Below, one piece after another: positions 8,601 to 15,498 of a DNA stretch of 19,656 nt. Within the stretch, counting starts at the first letter, position 1, and every line of letters begins with the position of its first letter. The notes under the pieces were generated by a model. It saw only the letters and a list, made by a program, of their open reading frames with translations, ran no database searches and was not told the origin of the DNA. The DNA is taken from NCBI GenBank assembly GCA_015662815.1, contig DQTK01000143.1, forward strand, positions 1-19,656, written 5' to 3'. The position numbers and the translations under genes are program-made. The stretch is from Aquifex aeolicus. Its GTDB lineage: Bacteria > Aquificota > Aquificia > Aquificales > Aquificaceae.

Positions 8601-9193
8601 TCTATTAAGTTTCTATTGGCAACCTCCTGTTCCGGTATATTGTTTGCCTGTAATTCAATATAAAGGTCTTCTCCGAATATGTCCTTAAATTTCTTTACCC
8701 ACTCTTCTGCCTTTTTAAGCTCGTTTATAGAAGCGTAGTAGGTGGGCACACCTTTAAGACAAGCCGTAAGGGCTATTAGTCCCTCTCCGTACTTTTCAAG
8801 TAGCTCATAATCTATTCTCGGTTTATAGTAAAAACCCTCTTTATAGGCTAAAGTGGAAAGCTTCATTAGGTTCTCAAGCCCTTTATCATTTTTTGCTATC
8901 AGTATTAAGTGGTGGTTATATCTGTCAGTTATGTTATCTTCCGAAGCTTTACTTCTTCTATCAAATCTAGAGCCTGTGGTAAAGTAAGCTTCCATACCTA
9001 TTATGGGTTTTATATTCTCAGCTTTAAGGGCTTTATAAAACTTGTATGAACCGAATAGGTTTCCGTGGTCTGACATTCCAACAGCTTTAAAACCGTACTC
9101 TTTAGCCTTCTTCACTAACTCGTCTATTTTTATTGCACCGTCGAGCAGTGAAAACTGGGTATGGAGATGTAAGTGAACGAATTCCTTATTCAT
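5690..9193 (-). CDS. dnaE: DNA polymerase III alpha subunit DnaE
   Basis: This is the replicative polymerase catalytic subunit. The 1167-residue protein has, in order, an N-terminal PHP domain (1 to about 230), palm, fingers with the PHP-to-palm linkage, helix-hairpin-helix DNA binding near 830-900, and an OB fold near 990-1070. The catalytic aspartates are Asp416 and Asp418 in PDIDVDF and Asp592 in KMDFLGLKT. GPGRGSAGGSLVAY precedes the first motif. The PHP metal ligands appear intact: His9, His11, Asp18, His43, Glu68, His95, Cys145, Asp212 and His214. I infer a metal-dependent proofreading PHP, as described for Thermus DnaE. The start ATG is preceded by TAAAAT 8 nt upstream, just after the murC stop. 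No separate epsilon exonuclease is visible here. Confidence 0.97.
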   Translation of the reverse strand: MNKEFVHLHLHTQFSLLDGAIKIDELVKKAKEYGFKAVGMSDHGNLFGSYKFYKALKAENIKPIIGMEAYFTTGSRFDRRSKASEDNITDRYNHHLILIAKNDKGLENLMKLSTLAYKEGFYYKPRIDYELLEKYGEGLIALTACLKGVPTYYASINELKKAEEWVKKFKDIFGEDLYIELQANNIPEQEVANRNLIEIARKYNVKLIATQDAHYLNPEDRYAHTVLMALQMKKTIHEITSGGFKCSNEDLHFADANYMWKKFEGKFEGWEKALLNTLEVAEKVTDSFEIFENSSYLLPKYEVPAHKTLEEHLRELAVKGLRQRIEKGQAKDTKEYWERLEYELEVINKMGFAGYFLIVQDFINWAKRNDIPVGPGRGSAGGSLVAYAIGITDVDPIKHGLLFERFLNPDRVSMPDIDVDFCQDNREKVIEYVREKYGKENVAQIITYNIMKAKQTLRDVARAMGLPYSTADKLAKLIPQGDVQGTWLTLEEMYITPIEELLEKYGKHRTDIEDNVQKFRKMCEENPEIKQLVETALKLEGLTRHTSLHAAGVVIAPKPLHELVPLYYDKDEQVATQYDMVQLEELGLLKMDFLGLKTLTELKLMKELIKERHGVEINFLELPLDDPKVYELLQEGKTTGVFQLESRGMKELLKKLKPDNFDDIVAVLALYRPGPLKSGLVDTYIRRKHGQEPVEYPFDELEPVLKETYGVIVYQEQVMKMSQVLAGFTPGEADTLRKAIGKKKADLMVQMKDKFIRGAVERGYPEDKIKKLWEDIEKFASYSFNKSHSVAYGYISYWTAYVKAHFPAEFFAVKLTTEKNDNKFLNLLKDAKLFGFEILPPHINKSEVGFTIEGRKKIRFGLARIKGVGEETAQIIVEARKKYKGFKNLADFTMKARNRKINKKVIEALIKAGAFDYTGRKREELLVKVASSEKNLMAMAQNSLFGILKKEESDKTAETLDPLKLEKEVLGFYISGHPIDRYDKILKGKFTPIEDLEEVERGEDVVVAGVITELKVKRTKNGDYMAGFNLVDRTGIIEAIVFPGTYEEFNQLLEEDRVIVIKGFVEEDLETETLKFICKELYTPEEYSKETNNILRVFITKEQALNGVLERFKELIEENYDSEGYSLLISLDVGEKIVDMIPSPDFKVRITPKLLDKLEEMGIRVVV

Positions 9194-9201
9194 AGATAAA
9201 G

Positions 9202-9207
9202 ATTTTA
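9202..9207 (-). promoter_or_regulatory. -10 element of dnaE
   Basis: The minus strand reads TAAAAT ending 8 nt before the dnaE ATG at 9191-9193. It lies in the 47 bp between murC and dnaE. There is no Shine-Dalgarno site in the 8 nt spacer, so the transcript would be leaderless. Confidence 0.55.
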
Positions 9208-9240
9208 GTTTAATGAAGGATTTCTATAAAATGAGCTTTC

Positions 9241-10611
9241 CTATGCTCTGGGTTTCTCCGAGAACTTCTCCAGAAATTCCTCACACCACTTGGAAATACT
9301 TCCAGCTCCTAAAAAGAGAATCACATCTCCTTCCTCGTGCAAGTTCACAAGTTTTCCAAAGGCTTCTTCCTTATCCTTTACAAAGATACCTCCGCTTTCC
9401 GCAGCAAGGTGTTTTGCATCAACCCCGTAAATGTTTTCCTCACTCGCGGGGAAGATATCAGTTATCAGAAGTTTTTCTATCTCTTTCAGAGCTTTTGCAA
9501 AGTCCGAAAAAAGATAATAAGTCCTTGAGTACCTGTGAGGTTGAAAAACAACGAGTAGCTTTCTATCAGGGTATATTTCCCTGAGGGAACTTATTACGGC
9601 TTTTATTTCCGTAGGGTGGTGTCCATAATCATCGTAAACGGGAGAGCCTCTAAAAAGCCCTTTTAAATCCAGTCTCCTTTCCGCATTCCTGAATTCTTCT
9701 AAGGATTTCTTAATTATCTCGAATGGGATTTCCAGTTCCAAGGCTACACCTACGGATGCAAGAGCATTGTAAACGTTGTGTTTTCCCGCTATGCCAAGAT
9801 GGATACTTCCTAGTTCTTGACCTTTGTACTCCACGTCGAATTCGTACCTTCCCTCTTTTAACCTTAGGTTTTTTCCCATTACCAATGCTTTATTTTCTAT
9901 ACCGTAAGTGATTACTCTTTCGTGGGATTTCTCCACTATTTCTCTTAATGTTTCATCATCGGTATTTACCACCGCAAAACCGTAAAAGGGAATGCAGTTT
10001 ATAAACTTTTCAAAAGCTATTTTAATCTCATCGAAATTCCTATAAAAATCCAAGTGTTCACGATCTACGTTAGTCACGACCGCTACAGCAGGTGAGAGTT
10101 TTAAAAAAGAGCCGTCACTTTCATCTGCCTCTGATATTAGTATATCTCCTTTACCTAGTTTAGCATTAGTCCCCAGTCTCTTTAACCTTCCCCCCACTAT
10201 TACCGTAGGTTCAAGACTAGCATTTATAAGTATTTCCGCTATCATAGAGGTTGTTGTCGTTTTACCGTGACTCCCGCTCACAGCTATACCTTCCTTTAGT
10301 TTAAAAAGTTCCGCAAGCATTTCTCCCCTTGGAATTACAGGGATATTTCTTTTTCTCGCTTCCTGTATTTCCGGATTATCTTCTTTCACTGCGGAGGAGT
10401 AAACCACCACCTGTGCATTGCCCAAGTTCCGCGGACTGTGCCCTATAAATATCTTTGCTCCCTTCCTTCGGAGTAGTTCTATATTTTTATTTTCTTTAAT
10501 GTCGGAACCAGAAACTTCGTAGCCCATTTCAAGGAGTATTTGGGCTATACCACTCATCCCTATACCGCCTATTCCGATAAAGTGAAACTTCCTTATTTTT
10601 TCTCTAAGCAT
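9241..10611 (-). CDS. murC: UDP-N-acetylmuramate--L-alanine ligase MurC
   Basis: The enzyme adds the first L-alanine to UDP-MurNAc in cytoplasmic peptidoglycan precursor synthesis. The 456 residues fit the family. The N-terminal nucleotide-binding loop GIGGIGMSG spans 13-21, the ATP-binding P-loop GSHGKTTTT starts at Gly113, and SEADESDGSF, TNVDREHLDFY and FQPHRYSRT follow in the expected order. The PVYDDYGHHPTEI segment is typical of the MurC C-terminal half. Its ATG overlaps the TAA of the upstream dehydrogenase gene by one base (TAATG), so they are cotranscribed. It is not next to other mur or fts genes, unlike the dcw cluster of many bacteria. The stop is TAG at 9241-9243. Confidence 0.96.
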   Translation of the reverse strand: MLREKIRKFHFIGIGGIGMSGIAQILLEMGYEVSGSDIKENKNIELLRRKGAKIFIGHSPRNLGNAQVVVYSSAVKEDNPEIQEARKRNIPVIPRGEMLAELFKLKEGIAVSGSHGKTTTTSMIAEILINASLEPTVIVGGRLKRLGTNAKLGKGDILISEADESDGSFLKLSPAVAVVTNVDREHLDFYRNFDEIKIAFEKFINCIPFYGFAVVNTDDETLREIVEKSHERVITYGIENKALVMGKNLRLKEGRYEFDVEYKGQELGSIHLGIAGKHNVYNALASVGVALELEIPFEIIKKSLEEFRNAERRLDLKGLFRGSPVYDDYGHHPTEIKAVISSLREIYPDRKLLVVFQPHRYSRTYYLFSDFAKALKEIEKLLITDIFPASEENIYGVDAKHLAAESGGIFVKDKEEAFGKLVNLHEEGDVILFLGAGSISKWCEEFLEKFSEKPRA

Positions 10612-11642
10612 TAGTCAATCCTTAAAACCACTTTTCCAAAATGTTTAGAAGCTTCCAAATACCCGTGGGCTTCCGGAGCATTTTTCAGAGAAAATACCCT
10701 ATCAACCACGGGTTTATACACTCCTCTTTCGAAGAGCTCAGCTATTTTGAAGAGATGGGCTTTACTTCCCATATAAACCCCTAAAAGTTCTATCTCTCTT
10801 ACAAAGGCGTACCTTATATCTATTTCAGCCTTACTCCCCGTTGTAGTTCCAAAAAACACCAGTTTACCTCCTTTTCTAAGCATCTGGACACTTTTCCAGA
10901 AGGTTGCCTCGCCTATGTGATCTACCACTATGTCTACTCCTTCTTTGAATAACTCCCTCACTTTCTTTACGACATCTTCCTCATAGTGGTTTATCACAAC
11001 ATCTGCTCCCAGTTCTTTACACTTTTTCATCTTTTCATTACTCCCCGCGGTGGCTATAACAAACGCTCCGAAGGATTTGGCAACCTGAATTGCCGCCACA
11101 CCCGTTCCCGAAGACCCTGCCCATATAAAAACCCTGTGATAAGGCTTTATATTTCCCTTATCAACCAATGCATTCCATACAGTCAGATAAGTTAAAGGAA
11201 AGGAAGCTGCCTCCTCAAAACTGAGGTTTTCAGGTTTTCTAATTACATTCCTTTCAGGAACAACTACGTACTCTGCATAGCCTCCTTTACTCCTTAGCCC
11301 CAGAATATCGTAATCCCTACAGTGGTTATCTTTACCTGTTTGACAATCCCAGCAAACTCCACAGGAGAGCCCGGGAGCTACTATAACTTCATCCCCTTCT
11401 CTTACGCTTTTGACCAAAGAACCTACTTTCTCTACAACACCACTTACATCCGAACCCAAAATGTGTGGGAGCTGAGGTTTAACGGCTAAAGCACCTATTC
11501 TGACCCAAATATCAAGATGGTTCAGAGCTACAGCCTTTACCCTGATTAAAACTTCGTTCTCCTTAGGCTCAGGTGTTGGAAAATCTTCCACGTATTTTAG
11601 ATTTTCTGGACCGCCGAAATCGTCAAGTAAAACGGCTTTCAT
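10611..11642 (-). CDS. Medium-chain zinc-lobe alcohol dehydrogenase / oxidoreductase
   Basis: This is a 343-residue member of the medium-chain dehydrogenase/reductase superfamily. The structural zinc lobe is complete, with Cys94, Cys97, Cys100 and Cys108 in the standard spacing. The Rossmann nucleotide-binding motif GSSGTGVAAIQVAKSFGA lies near 175-192. The usual catalytic zinc ligands are replaced: NHLD at 41-44 stands where a Cys is normal, and GSD at 63-65 stands where GHE is normal. It therefore probably acts like quinone oxidoreductase or enoyl reductase types without catalytic zinc; its substrate cannot be read from sequence. It has its own TAAAAT box 7 nt before the ATG and is followed by murC with a TAATG overlap. 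A metabolic link to murC is not evident. Confidence 0.88.
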   Translation of the reverse strand: MKAVLLDDFGGPENLKYVEDFPTPEPKENEVLIRVKAVALNHLDIWVRIGALAVKPQLPHILGSDVSGVVEKVGSLVKSVREGDEVIVAPGLSCGVCWDCQTGKDNHCRDYDILGLRSKGGYAEYVVVPERNVIRKPENLSFEEAASFPLTYLTVWNALVDKGNIKPYHRVFIWAGSSGTGVAAIQVAKSFGAFVIATAGSNEKMKKCKELGADVVINHYEEDVVKKVRELFKEGVDIVVDHIGEATFWKSVQMLRKGGKLVFFGTTTGSKAEIDIRYAFVREIELLGVYMGSKAHLFKIAELFERGVYKPVVDRVFSLKNAPEAHGYLEASKHFGKVVLRID

Positions 11643-11649
11643 AATAAGA

Positions 11650-11655
11650 ATTTTA
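11650..11655 (-). promoter_or_regulatory. -10 element of the adh-murC unit
   Basis: The minus strand reads TAAAAT ending 7 nt before the ATG at 11640-11642, within the 33 bp after accB. No Shine-Dalgarno site is present. It suggests that adh-murC has its own leaderless promoter besides any read-through from efp-accB. Confidence 0.5.
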
Positions 11656-11675
11656 ACCGTATTAGCATTTAATCT

Positions 11676-12143
11676 TTAAGCGTTAGTATCTATTAAGAAA
11701 AGTGGTTGTCCGTATTCAACAGTTTCTCCGTTTTCCACCAGTATTTTCTCAACCCTTCCCCGTACATCACTTTCAATCTCGTTCATAACCTTTAAAGCTT
11801 CGATAATGCACAGAACCTGTCCCGGAGAGACTATATCACCTACTTCAACAAAGGGAGGAGCTCCCGGAGCGGGAGAACGGTAAAAAGTTCCCACTAAAGG
11901 ACTTTTGATAACGTGGTATTTTTTTTCTTGTTCACGGATATCCTCGGAAGGAGGCAGTATTTCAAGATGTTTAAACTCTTCGTCTCTTTTAGTTTCCTTT
12001 AAGAATTTTACAGATTCCTGCGGTTGGAGTTCTTTATAGGTTTCTATGTGTATTCGTAAATCTCCCTGTTCGATCTTTAAACTTCTAATGTTAGAGTTCT
12101 TAACTAGCGCTATTAATTCTTTTATAAAGTCTTTGTCCATCAT
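11676..12143 (-). CDS. accB: Biotin carboxyl carrier protein of acetyl-CoA carboxylase
   Basis: This is the biotin carrier of acetyl-CoA carboxylase, feeding malonyl-CoA to fatty-acid synthesis. The 155 residues have the typical AccB N-terminus (FIKELIALVKNSNIRSLKIE), a variable linker, and a C-terminal biotinyl domain with SPLVGTFYRSPAPGAPPFVEVG. The biotin lysine is Lys118, in EALKVMNEIES. The usual motif is EAMKM, so both flanking methionines are changed (Leu and Val); the distance of about 37 residues to the C-terminus is right. The start overlaps the efp stop as ATGA; a second ATG follows at once. The efp-accB pairing is common in bacteria. Here accC is not next to it. A carrier role for another biotin carboxylase, such as those of the reductive TCA cycle, cannot be excluded but the N-terminus favours AccB. 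Confidence 0.93.
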   Translation of the reverse strand: MMDKDFIKELIALVKNSNIRSLKIEQGDLRIHIETYKELQPQESVKFLKETKRDEEFKHLEILPPSEDIREQEKKYHVIKSPLVGTFYRSPAPGAPPFVEVGDIVSPGQVLCIIEALKVMNEIESDVRGRVEKILVENGETVEYGQPLFLIDTNA

Positions 12144-12718
12144 TTTGACTCTTTAACTCTTTCTATGTAAGCTCCAGTTCTTGTATCAACCTTTACTATA
12201 TCACCCTCTTTTACGAAAAAGGGAACCTGAATAACAGCACCGGTTTCCAGTTTTGCAGGTTTCGTTCCACCTGCTTGAGTATCCCCTTTAAAAGCGGGTT
12301 CTGTTTCTACAACTTCCAGTTCTACGTGTTTAGGAAGTTCTATTCCTATGGGTTGGTTTTTATAGAAAAATACAATAACCTCTAGACCTTCTTTTAAAAA
12401 CTTTATTTCATCCTCTATCTTTTCTTTTGGCACCGCCACCATGTCATAGGTTTGAGTATTCATAAAATAGTAGTTTTCTCCATCGTTGTAAGAGTAAGTT
12501 GAATAAACCTGTTCAAAATCTGCCAGAGGTATCCTGTCCGAGGACTTGTATGTAATTTCAGTTACGTTTCCGGTAAGCATATTCTTAGCCTTCACCCTTA
12601 CAAAGGCTTGACCTTTACCGGGTTTTACGTGTTCATAATCCAATACCCTATAGGGTTCTCCTTTGTGCTCTATAAATATATCCTTCTGAATTCTGTTAAT
12701 GTCTATATCTGTTGCCAT
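12140..12718 (-). CDS. efp: Translation elongation factor P
   Basis: EF-P enters the ribosome E site and relieves stalling at polyproline stretches. The 192 residues match the family length and its three beta-barrel layout. The tip loop HVKPGKGQAF places Lys35 at the site that E. coli modifies with beta-lysine; whether it is modified here is unknown. The C-terminal GDIVKVDTRTGAYIERV is the family's last-domain signature. The ATG at 12716-12718 is preceded by TAAAAT with an 8 nt spacer and no Shine-Dalgarno site. accB follows with a 4-base ATGA overlap. The divergent JAMM gene shares the 45 bp upstream region. Confidence 0.97.
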   Translation of the reverse strand: MATDIDINRIQKDIFIEHKGEPYRVLDYEHVKPGKGQAFVRVKAKNMLTGNVTEITYKSSDRIPLADFEQVYSTYSYNDGENYYFMNTQTYDMVAVPKEKIEDEIKFLKEGLEVIVFFYKNQPIGIELPKHVELEVVETEPAFKGDTQAGGTKPAKLETGAVIQVPFFVKEGDIVKVDTRTGAYIERVKESK

Positions 12719-12726
12719 GGGAAAAT

Positions 12727-12732
12727 ATTTTA
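12727..12732 (-). promoter_or_regulatory. -10 element of efp-accB
   Basis: The minus strand reads TAAAAT ending 8 nt before the efp ATG. The spacer (minus strand ATTTTCCC) contains no Shine-Dalgarno site. It lies in the 45 bp shared with the divergent JAMM gene. Confidence 0.55.
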
Positions 12733-12750
12733 ATACGAAGATGCCTTAAT

Positions 12751-12756
12751 TAAAAT
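12751..12756 (+). promoter_or_regulatory. -10 element of the JAMM-udg unit
   Basis: TAAAAT ends 7 nt before the ATG at 12764, with no Shine-Dalgarno site between. It is 19 bp from the opposite-facing efp -10 box, so the two polymerases would compete for the same DNA. Confidence 0.55.
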
Positions 12757-12763
12757 TTTACTT

Positions 12764-13180
12764 ATGTTAAAACTCAAAGAAGAAGCTCTTGATAAGATGA
12801 TAAAACAGGCTAAACGGGATTATCCCTATGAAACATGTGGACTTTTGATAGGAAAAGTTAATGGAGATGAAAGGATTGTATTGGAGGCTTTCGAAACTCC
12901 TAATGTAAATCCGGATAGAAAACATGATAGATACGAAATAGCTCCCAAGGATTACATGAAGGCCGAAGATTACGCAATGTCCAAGGGACTCGAAATTGTG
13001 GGAGTCTACCACTCACATCCGGACCATCCCGATAGACCATCCGAATTTGACCTAAAGAGGGCATTTCCCGAATTCTCATACATAATCCTCTCGGTTCAAA
13101 AGGGAAAAGTAGTTTCTTTCAGGAGTTGGGAACTTAAGGGAGAGAAATTTGAAGAAGAGAAATTAGAGGTTATAGATTAA
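12764..13180 (+). CDS. JAMM/MPN-domain metalloprotease (Mov34 family)
   Basis: This is a 138-residue stand-alone bacterial JAB1/MPN+ domain protein. The zinc protease motif is complete: Glu23 in YETCGLLIG, then His83-Ser-His85 and Asp96 with ten residues between, fitting HxHx(10)D. Bacterial relatives cleave peptides after a C-terminal glycine of ubiquitin-like sulfur carriers (ThiS, MoaD and CysO types), so a role in sulfur-carrier processing is a reasonable inference, not shown here. There is no fused ubiquitin-like or E1-like domain and no such gene in the window. It starts with a TAAAAT-preceded ATG, diverges from efp, and is coupled to the uracil-DNA glycosylase gene by a TAATG overlap. 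Confidence 0.9.
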   Translation: MLKLKEEALDKMIKQAKRDYPYETCGLLIGKVNGDERIVLEAFETPNVNPDRKHDRYEIAPKDYMKAEDYAMSKGLEIVGVYHSHPDHPDRPSEFDLKRAFPEFSYIILSVQKGKVVSFRSWELKGEKFEEEKLEVID

Positions 13181-13863
13181 TGGGTCTCAAGGAAACCCTA
13201 AAGGCTTTGGAGTTCATTGGTATCACAGAAATATACTTGAATAGAAAGATGAGTGAAGGGGAAGAAACCTCTGAGAGGAAGCTTAAGCAGGAAGATAGAA
13301 ATAAACTACTTAAAGAACTGTATAAGCAGTGGAGGGAATGTACACGCTGTGACCTTCACAAAAGCAGAACTCAAGTAGTTCCCGGCGATGGAAATCCTTA
13401 TTCCCCCTTAGTATTCGTAGGTGAAGCTCCGGGAGAAGAAGAAGACAAACAAGGTAGACCTTTTGTAGGAAGAGCGGGACAGCTATTAAATAAATTGATA
13501 GAAGAAATCCTCGGACTTTATAGAGACAGGGTTTACATAACTAATGTGTGTAAATGCAGACCTCCGGGAAATAGAAAACCTACTCCGATAGAAATGCGAT
13601 ACTGTTCGCCGTACTTGAAAAAAGAAATAGAAATCATACAGCCGAAGGTTATATGTTGTCTCGGAGCTACTGCCGGTGAAGGAATCTTAGGAAAGAGCTT
13701 AAAAATTACAAAGGTAAGAGGACAGGTATTTCCCTATCCCTTTAACCCACGTATAAAGGTTTTCCTCACCTATCACCCAGCTTACGTACTGAGAAACCCC
13801 AAAGAGGAAAATACTTTGAGGAAGGATTTCGAAAAGTTAAAGGAGCTTATTGCTCAACAATAG
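13180..13863 (+). CDS. udg: Family 4 (iron-sulfur) uracil-DNA glycosylase
   Basis: The enzyme excises uracil from DNA, important where heat speeds cytosine deamination. The 227 residues carry the family 4 motif GEAPGEEEDKQGRPFVG, the second motif HPAYVLRNP near the C-terminus, and four cysteines suited to a 4Fe-4S cluster: Cys54 and Cys57 (CTRC), then Cys126 and Cys142 with 15 residues between. About 50 residues before the first cysteine form an N-terminal extension with a charged segment (residues 25-45); compact thermophile members begin close to that cysteine. Met25 would be an alternative start, but the TAATG overlap with the JAMM gene supports the longer form. The 3' end overlaps the convergent surA-like gene by 17 bp. 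Confidence 0.94.
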   Translation: MGLKETLKALEFIGITEIYLNRKMSEGEETSERKLKQEDRNKLLKELYKQWRECTRCDLHKSRTQVVPGDGNPYSPLVFVGEAPGEEEDKQGRPFVGRAGQLLNKLIEEILGLYRDRVYITNVCKCRPPGNRKPTPIEMRYCSPYLKKEIEIIQPKVICCLGATAGEGILGKSLKITKVRGQVFPYPFNPRIKVFLTYHPAYVLRNPKEENTLRKDFEKLKELIAQQ

Positions 13864-14713
13864 TGATTACACTGTTTTTAACCAACTTTTTAAGAAGCTC
13901 CTTATATTCTTTTTTGAACTTTTTGGCGAGGATTTCCCTTCTCAGTTTTTCTTCATCAACCCCTTCCACTTCTGTAATCGTTCTCAGCACCCTAACTACG
14001 TAAATATGGTCTTTATCTTCCGCAAATATTAATTCTCCTTTCTTAGCTTTCCAGACCTGTTCGTCAAGTTCCTTCATAAGGTCTCCCTTCTCCACCGTAA
14101 GTATATGATAATCACCCTTTAATGTCTCAGATAATTCTTTAAGATTCAAGTTATTTTTCCCTATAAGACTTAGAAGTTCTTCACCTTTTTCTTTAGGAAT
14201 TATCAAAAGTTCAACTTCTTTTTTGACTTTTATCTTGCCGGATTTGAGTTTAGCCAGTTCCAGTTCTATTTCAGACACAGAAACCTTTCTCAAGAGGTAC
14301 TCCCTCAAACCGCCAGTAGCTATTAAGTCTTTTTTTAGAAACTCTTTGAAGTACTTTAGGGTAAGGCCGTGTTTTCTTAGCTCCATTGCTAATTCCTCAA
14401 CGGTTTTATTGTTCATACGGGCAATCTCTTCTATGATTTCGTCAACCCTATTATCCGGAATATCAATACCCTGATTTTTTAAAAATTGGTAAATCAAATT
14501 TATCTCTATAAGTCTTTTTAGAATTTCTTCTCTGTCTTTTATCCCGTAGTAAAGCTCTGCCATTTTTATATCACTTTCGAGTATCGGTTCACCGTTTACA
14601 GAAGCGATTACCCTATCAATCAGATACCCAAAGGAAAAGGATATGAGAAATATAACTATAAATTTTCCCAGTAAAACTTTACCTCGTACCTTTTTAAAAC
14701 TTCCGAGAACCAT
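13847..14713 (-). CDS. SurA-like periplasmic folding factor with a divergent PPIase region
   Basis: This is a 288-residue secreted or inner-membrane-anchored protein. The basic start (KKVRGKVLLGK) followed by FIVIFLISFSFGYL looks like a signal peptide or anchor. Residues about 33-155 match the SurA N-terminal chaperone domain, beginning IDRVIASVNGEPILESDIKM. After that comes about 110 residues shaped like a parvulin domain (EVELLIIPKE, GDLMKELDEQVWKAKKGEL, DHIYVVRVLR), but the usual active-site residues are not clear, so it may only be a chaperone. The ATG lies 58 bp inside the upstream ppiC gene; this long overlap is supported by AAAAGGAGGT 9 nt before it and by the absence of any other start before the signal peptide. 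The end overlaps udg by 17 bp. Confidence 0.8.
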   Translation of the reverse strand: MVLGSFKKVRGKVLLGKFIVIFLISFSFGYLIDRVIASVNGEPILESDIKMAELYYGIKDREEILKRLIEINLIYQFLKNQGIDIPDNRVDEIIEEIARMNNKTVEELAMELRKHGLTLKYFKEFLKKDLIATGGLREYLLRKVSVSEIELELAKLKSGKIKVKKEVELLIIPKEKGEELLSLIGKNNLNLKELSETLKGDYHILTVEKGDLMKELDEQVWKAKKGELIFAEDKDHIYVVRVLRTITEVEGVDEEKLRREILAKKFKKEYKELLKKLVKNSVITIVEQ

Positions 14714-15483
14714 TTTCTAAAGACCTCCTTTTCCTTTTGTTTAATTATTTTTTTCTTAATTAACTCTTTAGCCTTTTCAAAAGGAATTACTCCACCCTTC
14801 TCCTTATCGATTACTTTGAAAATTACATAACCCCCGTTTACTCTAATGGGTCTGGAAACAGCCCCCACACTCAAAGAAGGTAATTTTCTCTTTATCATTA
14901 TAGGAAGGGCTGAAACCGAATACCATAAAGGTGTCCCTACCTTTACTCCCTCAAGTTCTACAGACTCCCCGTTTTTTAGCAGCTTACTTACTTTTTTTGC
15001 AGTTTTATAATCTTCGGTGTATACACCGAGGAGTTTTACACTTGTAGGATAGTAGAAATCCCTTTTATAGAATTCGTAATAAGCTCTGAGTTTACTTTCG
15101 GAGAAATCTAGATTTTCTTTTTCTATCAGATTTTTAACAATTTTCCTAGTTAATATTTCGGCTTTTATAAGTTTTATTATAGATTTTTCCCTCATTCTCC
15201 TACCTATATACTTATCCATAAAACTTCTCAGTTCTTTGTTTGATACAGAAAGTCCCATTTTTTTCGCTTCTTCTAAGACTATAAGATTCGAAACGTAGTC
15301 AATTAAAAATATCCTTTTATCCTGTCTGGTTGGTTTCGCAGAGGAAAGGTGAGAAACCCTTTTCCAAAAAAGATGGAAAACTTTATTAAACTCCTTGTTC
15401 GATATTTTTATGTCATTAATCTGGGCAACAATATCTCCTGAAGCAATTCCGATAGTAAAAAGTATCAGTAGAAGAAGGTTCAT
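14656..15483 (-). CDS. Parvulin/SurA-type peptidyl-prolyl isomerase, secreted
   Basis: This is a 275-residue protein of the SurA/PpiC group. It begins with a classical signal peptide, MNLLLLILFTIGIASG, followed by DIVAQINDIKISNKEF, the usual start of the SurA-type chaperone domain. The C-terminal half (about 140-250) is parvulin-like, with TPLWYSVSALP, a LPSLSVGAVSRPIRVNGGYVIFKVID segment and a closing helix. The tryptophan-containing GTPLWYS and SRPI..GGY pieces correspond to the conserved parvulin core. It probably helps proteins fold on the way to the periplasm or outer membrane. A TAAAAT box ends 7 nt before the ATG, right after the stop of the membrane-protein gene. The second SurA-like gene overlaps its end, so the pair forms one unit. 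Confidence 0.82.
   Translation of the reverse strand: MNLLLLILFTIGIASGDIVAQINDIKISNKEFNKVFHLFWKRVSHLSSAKPTRQDKRIFLIDYVSNLIVLEEAKKMGLSVSNKELRSFMDKYIGRRMREKSIIKLIKAEILTRKIVKNLIEKENLDFSESKLRAYYEFYKRDFYYPTSVKLLGVYTEDYKTAKKVSKLLKNGESVELEGVKVGTPLWYSVSALPIMIKRKLPSLSVGAVSRPIRVNGGYVIFKVIDKEKGGVIPFEKAKELIKKKIIKQKEKEVFRKWFSEVLKRYEVKFYWENL
14723..14732 (-). promoter_or_regulatory. Strong Shine-Dalgarno site of the surA-like gene
   Basis: The minus strand reads AAAAGGAGGT, 9 nt before the ATG at 14711-14713 and inside the coding region of the upstream gene. It decides the start and supports a real 58 bp gene overlap. Confidence 0.8.
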
Positions 15484-15490
15484 TTAAACA

Positions 15491-15496
15491 ATTTTA
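15491..15496 (-). promoter_or_regulatory. -10 element of the ppiC-surA unit
   Basis: The minus strand reads TAAAAT ending 7 nt before the ATG at 15481-15483, directly beyond the stop codon of the upstream gene. No Shine-Dalgarno site is present, so a leaderless internal promoter is likely. Confidence 0.5.
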
Positions 15497-15498
15497 AC

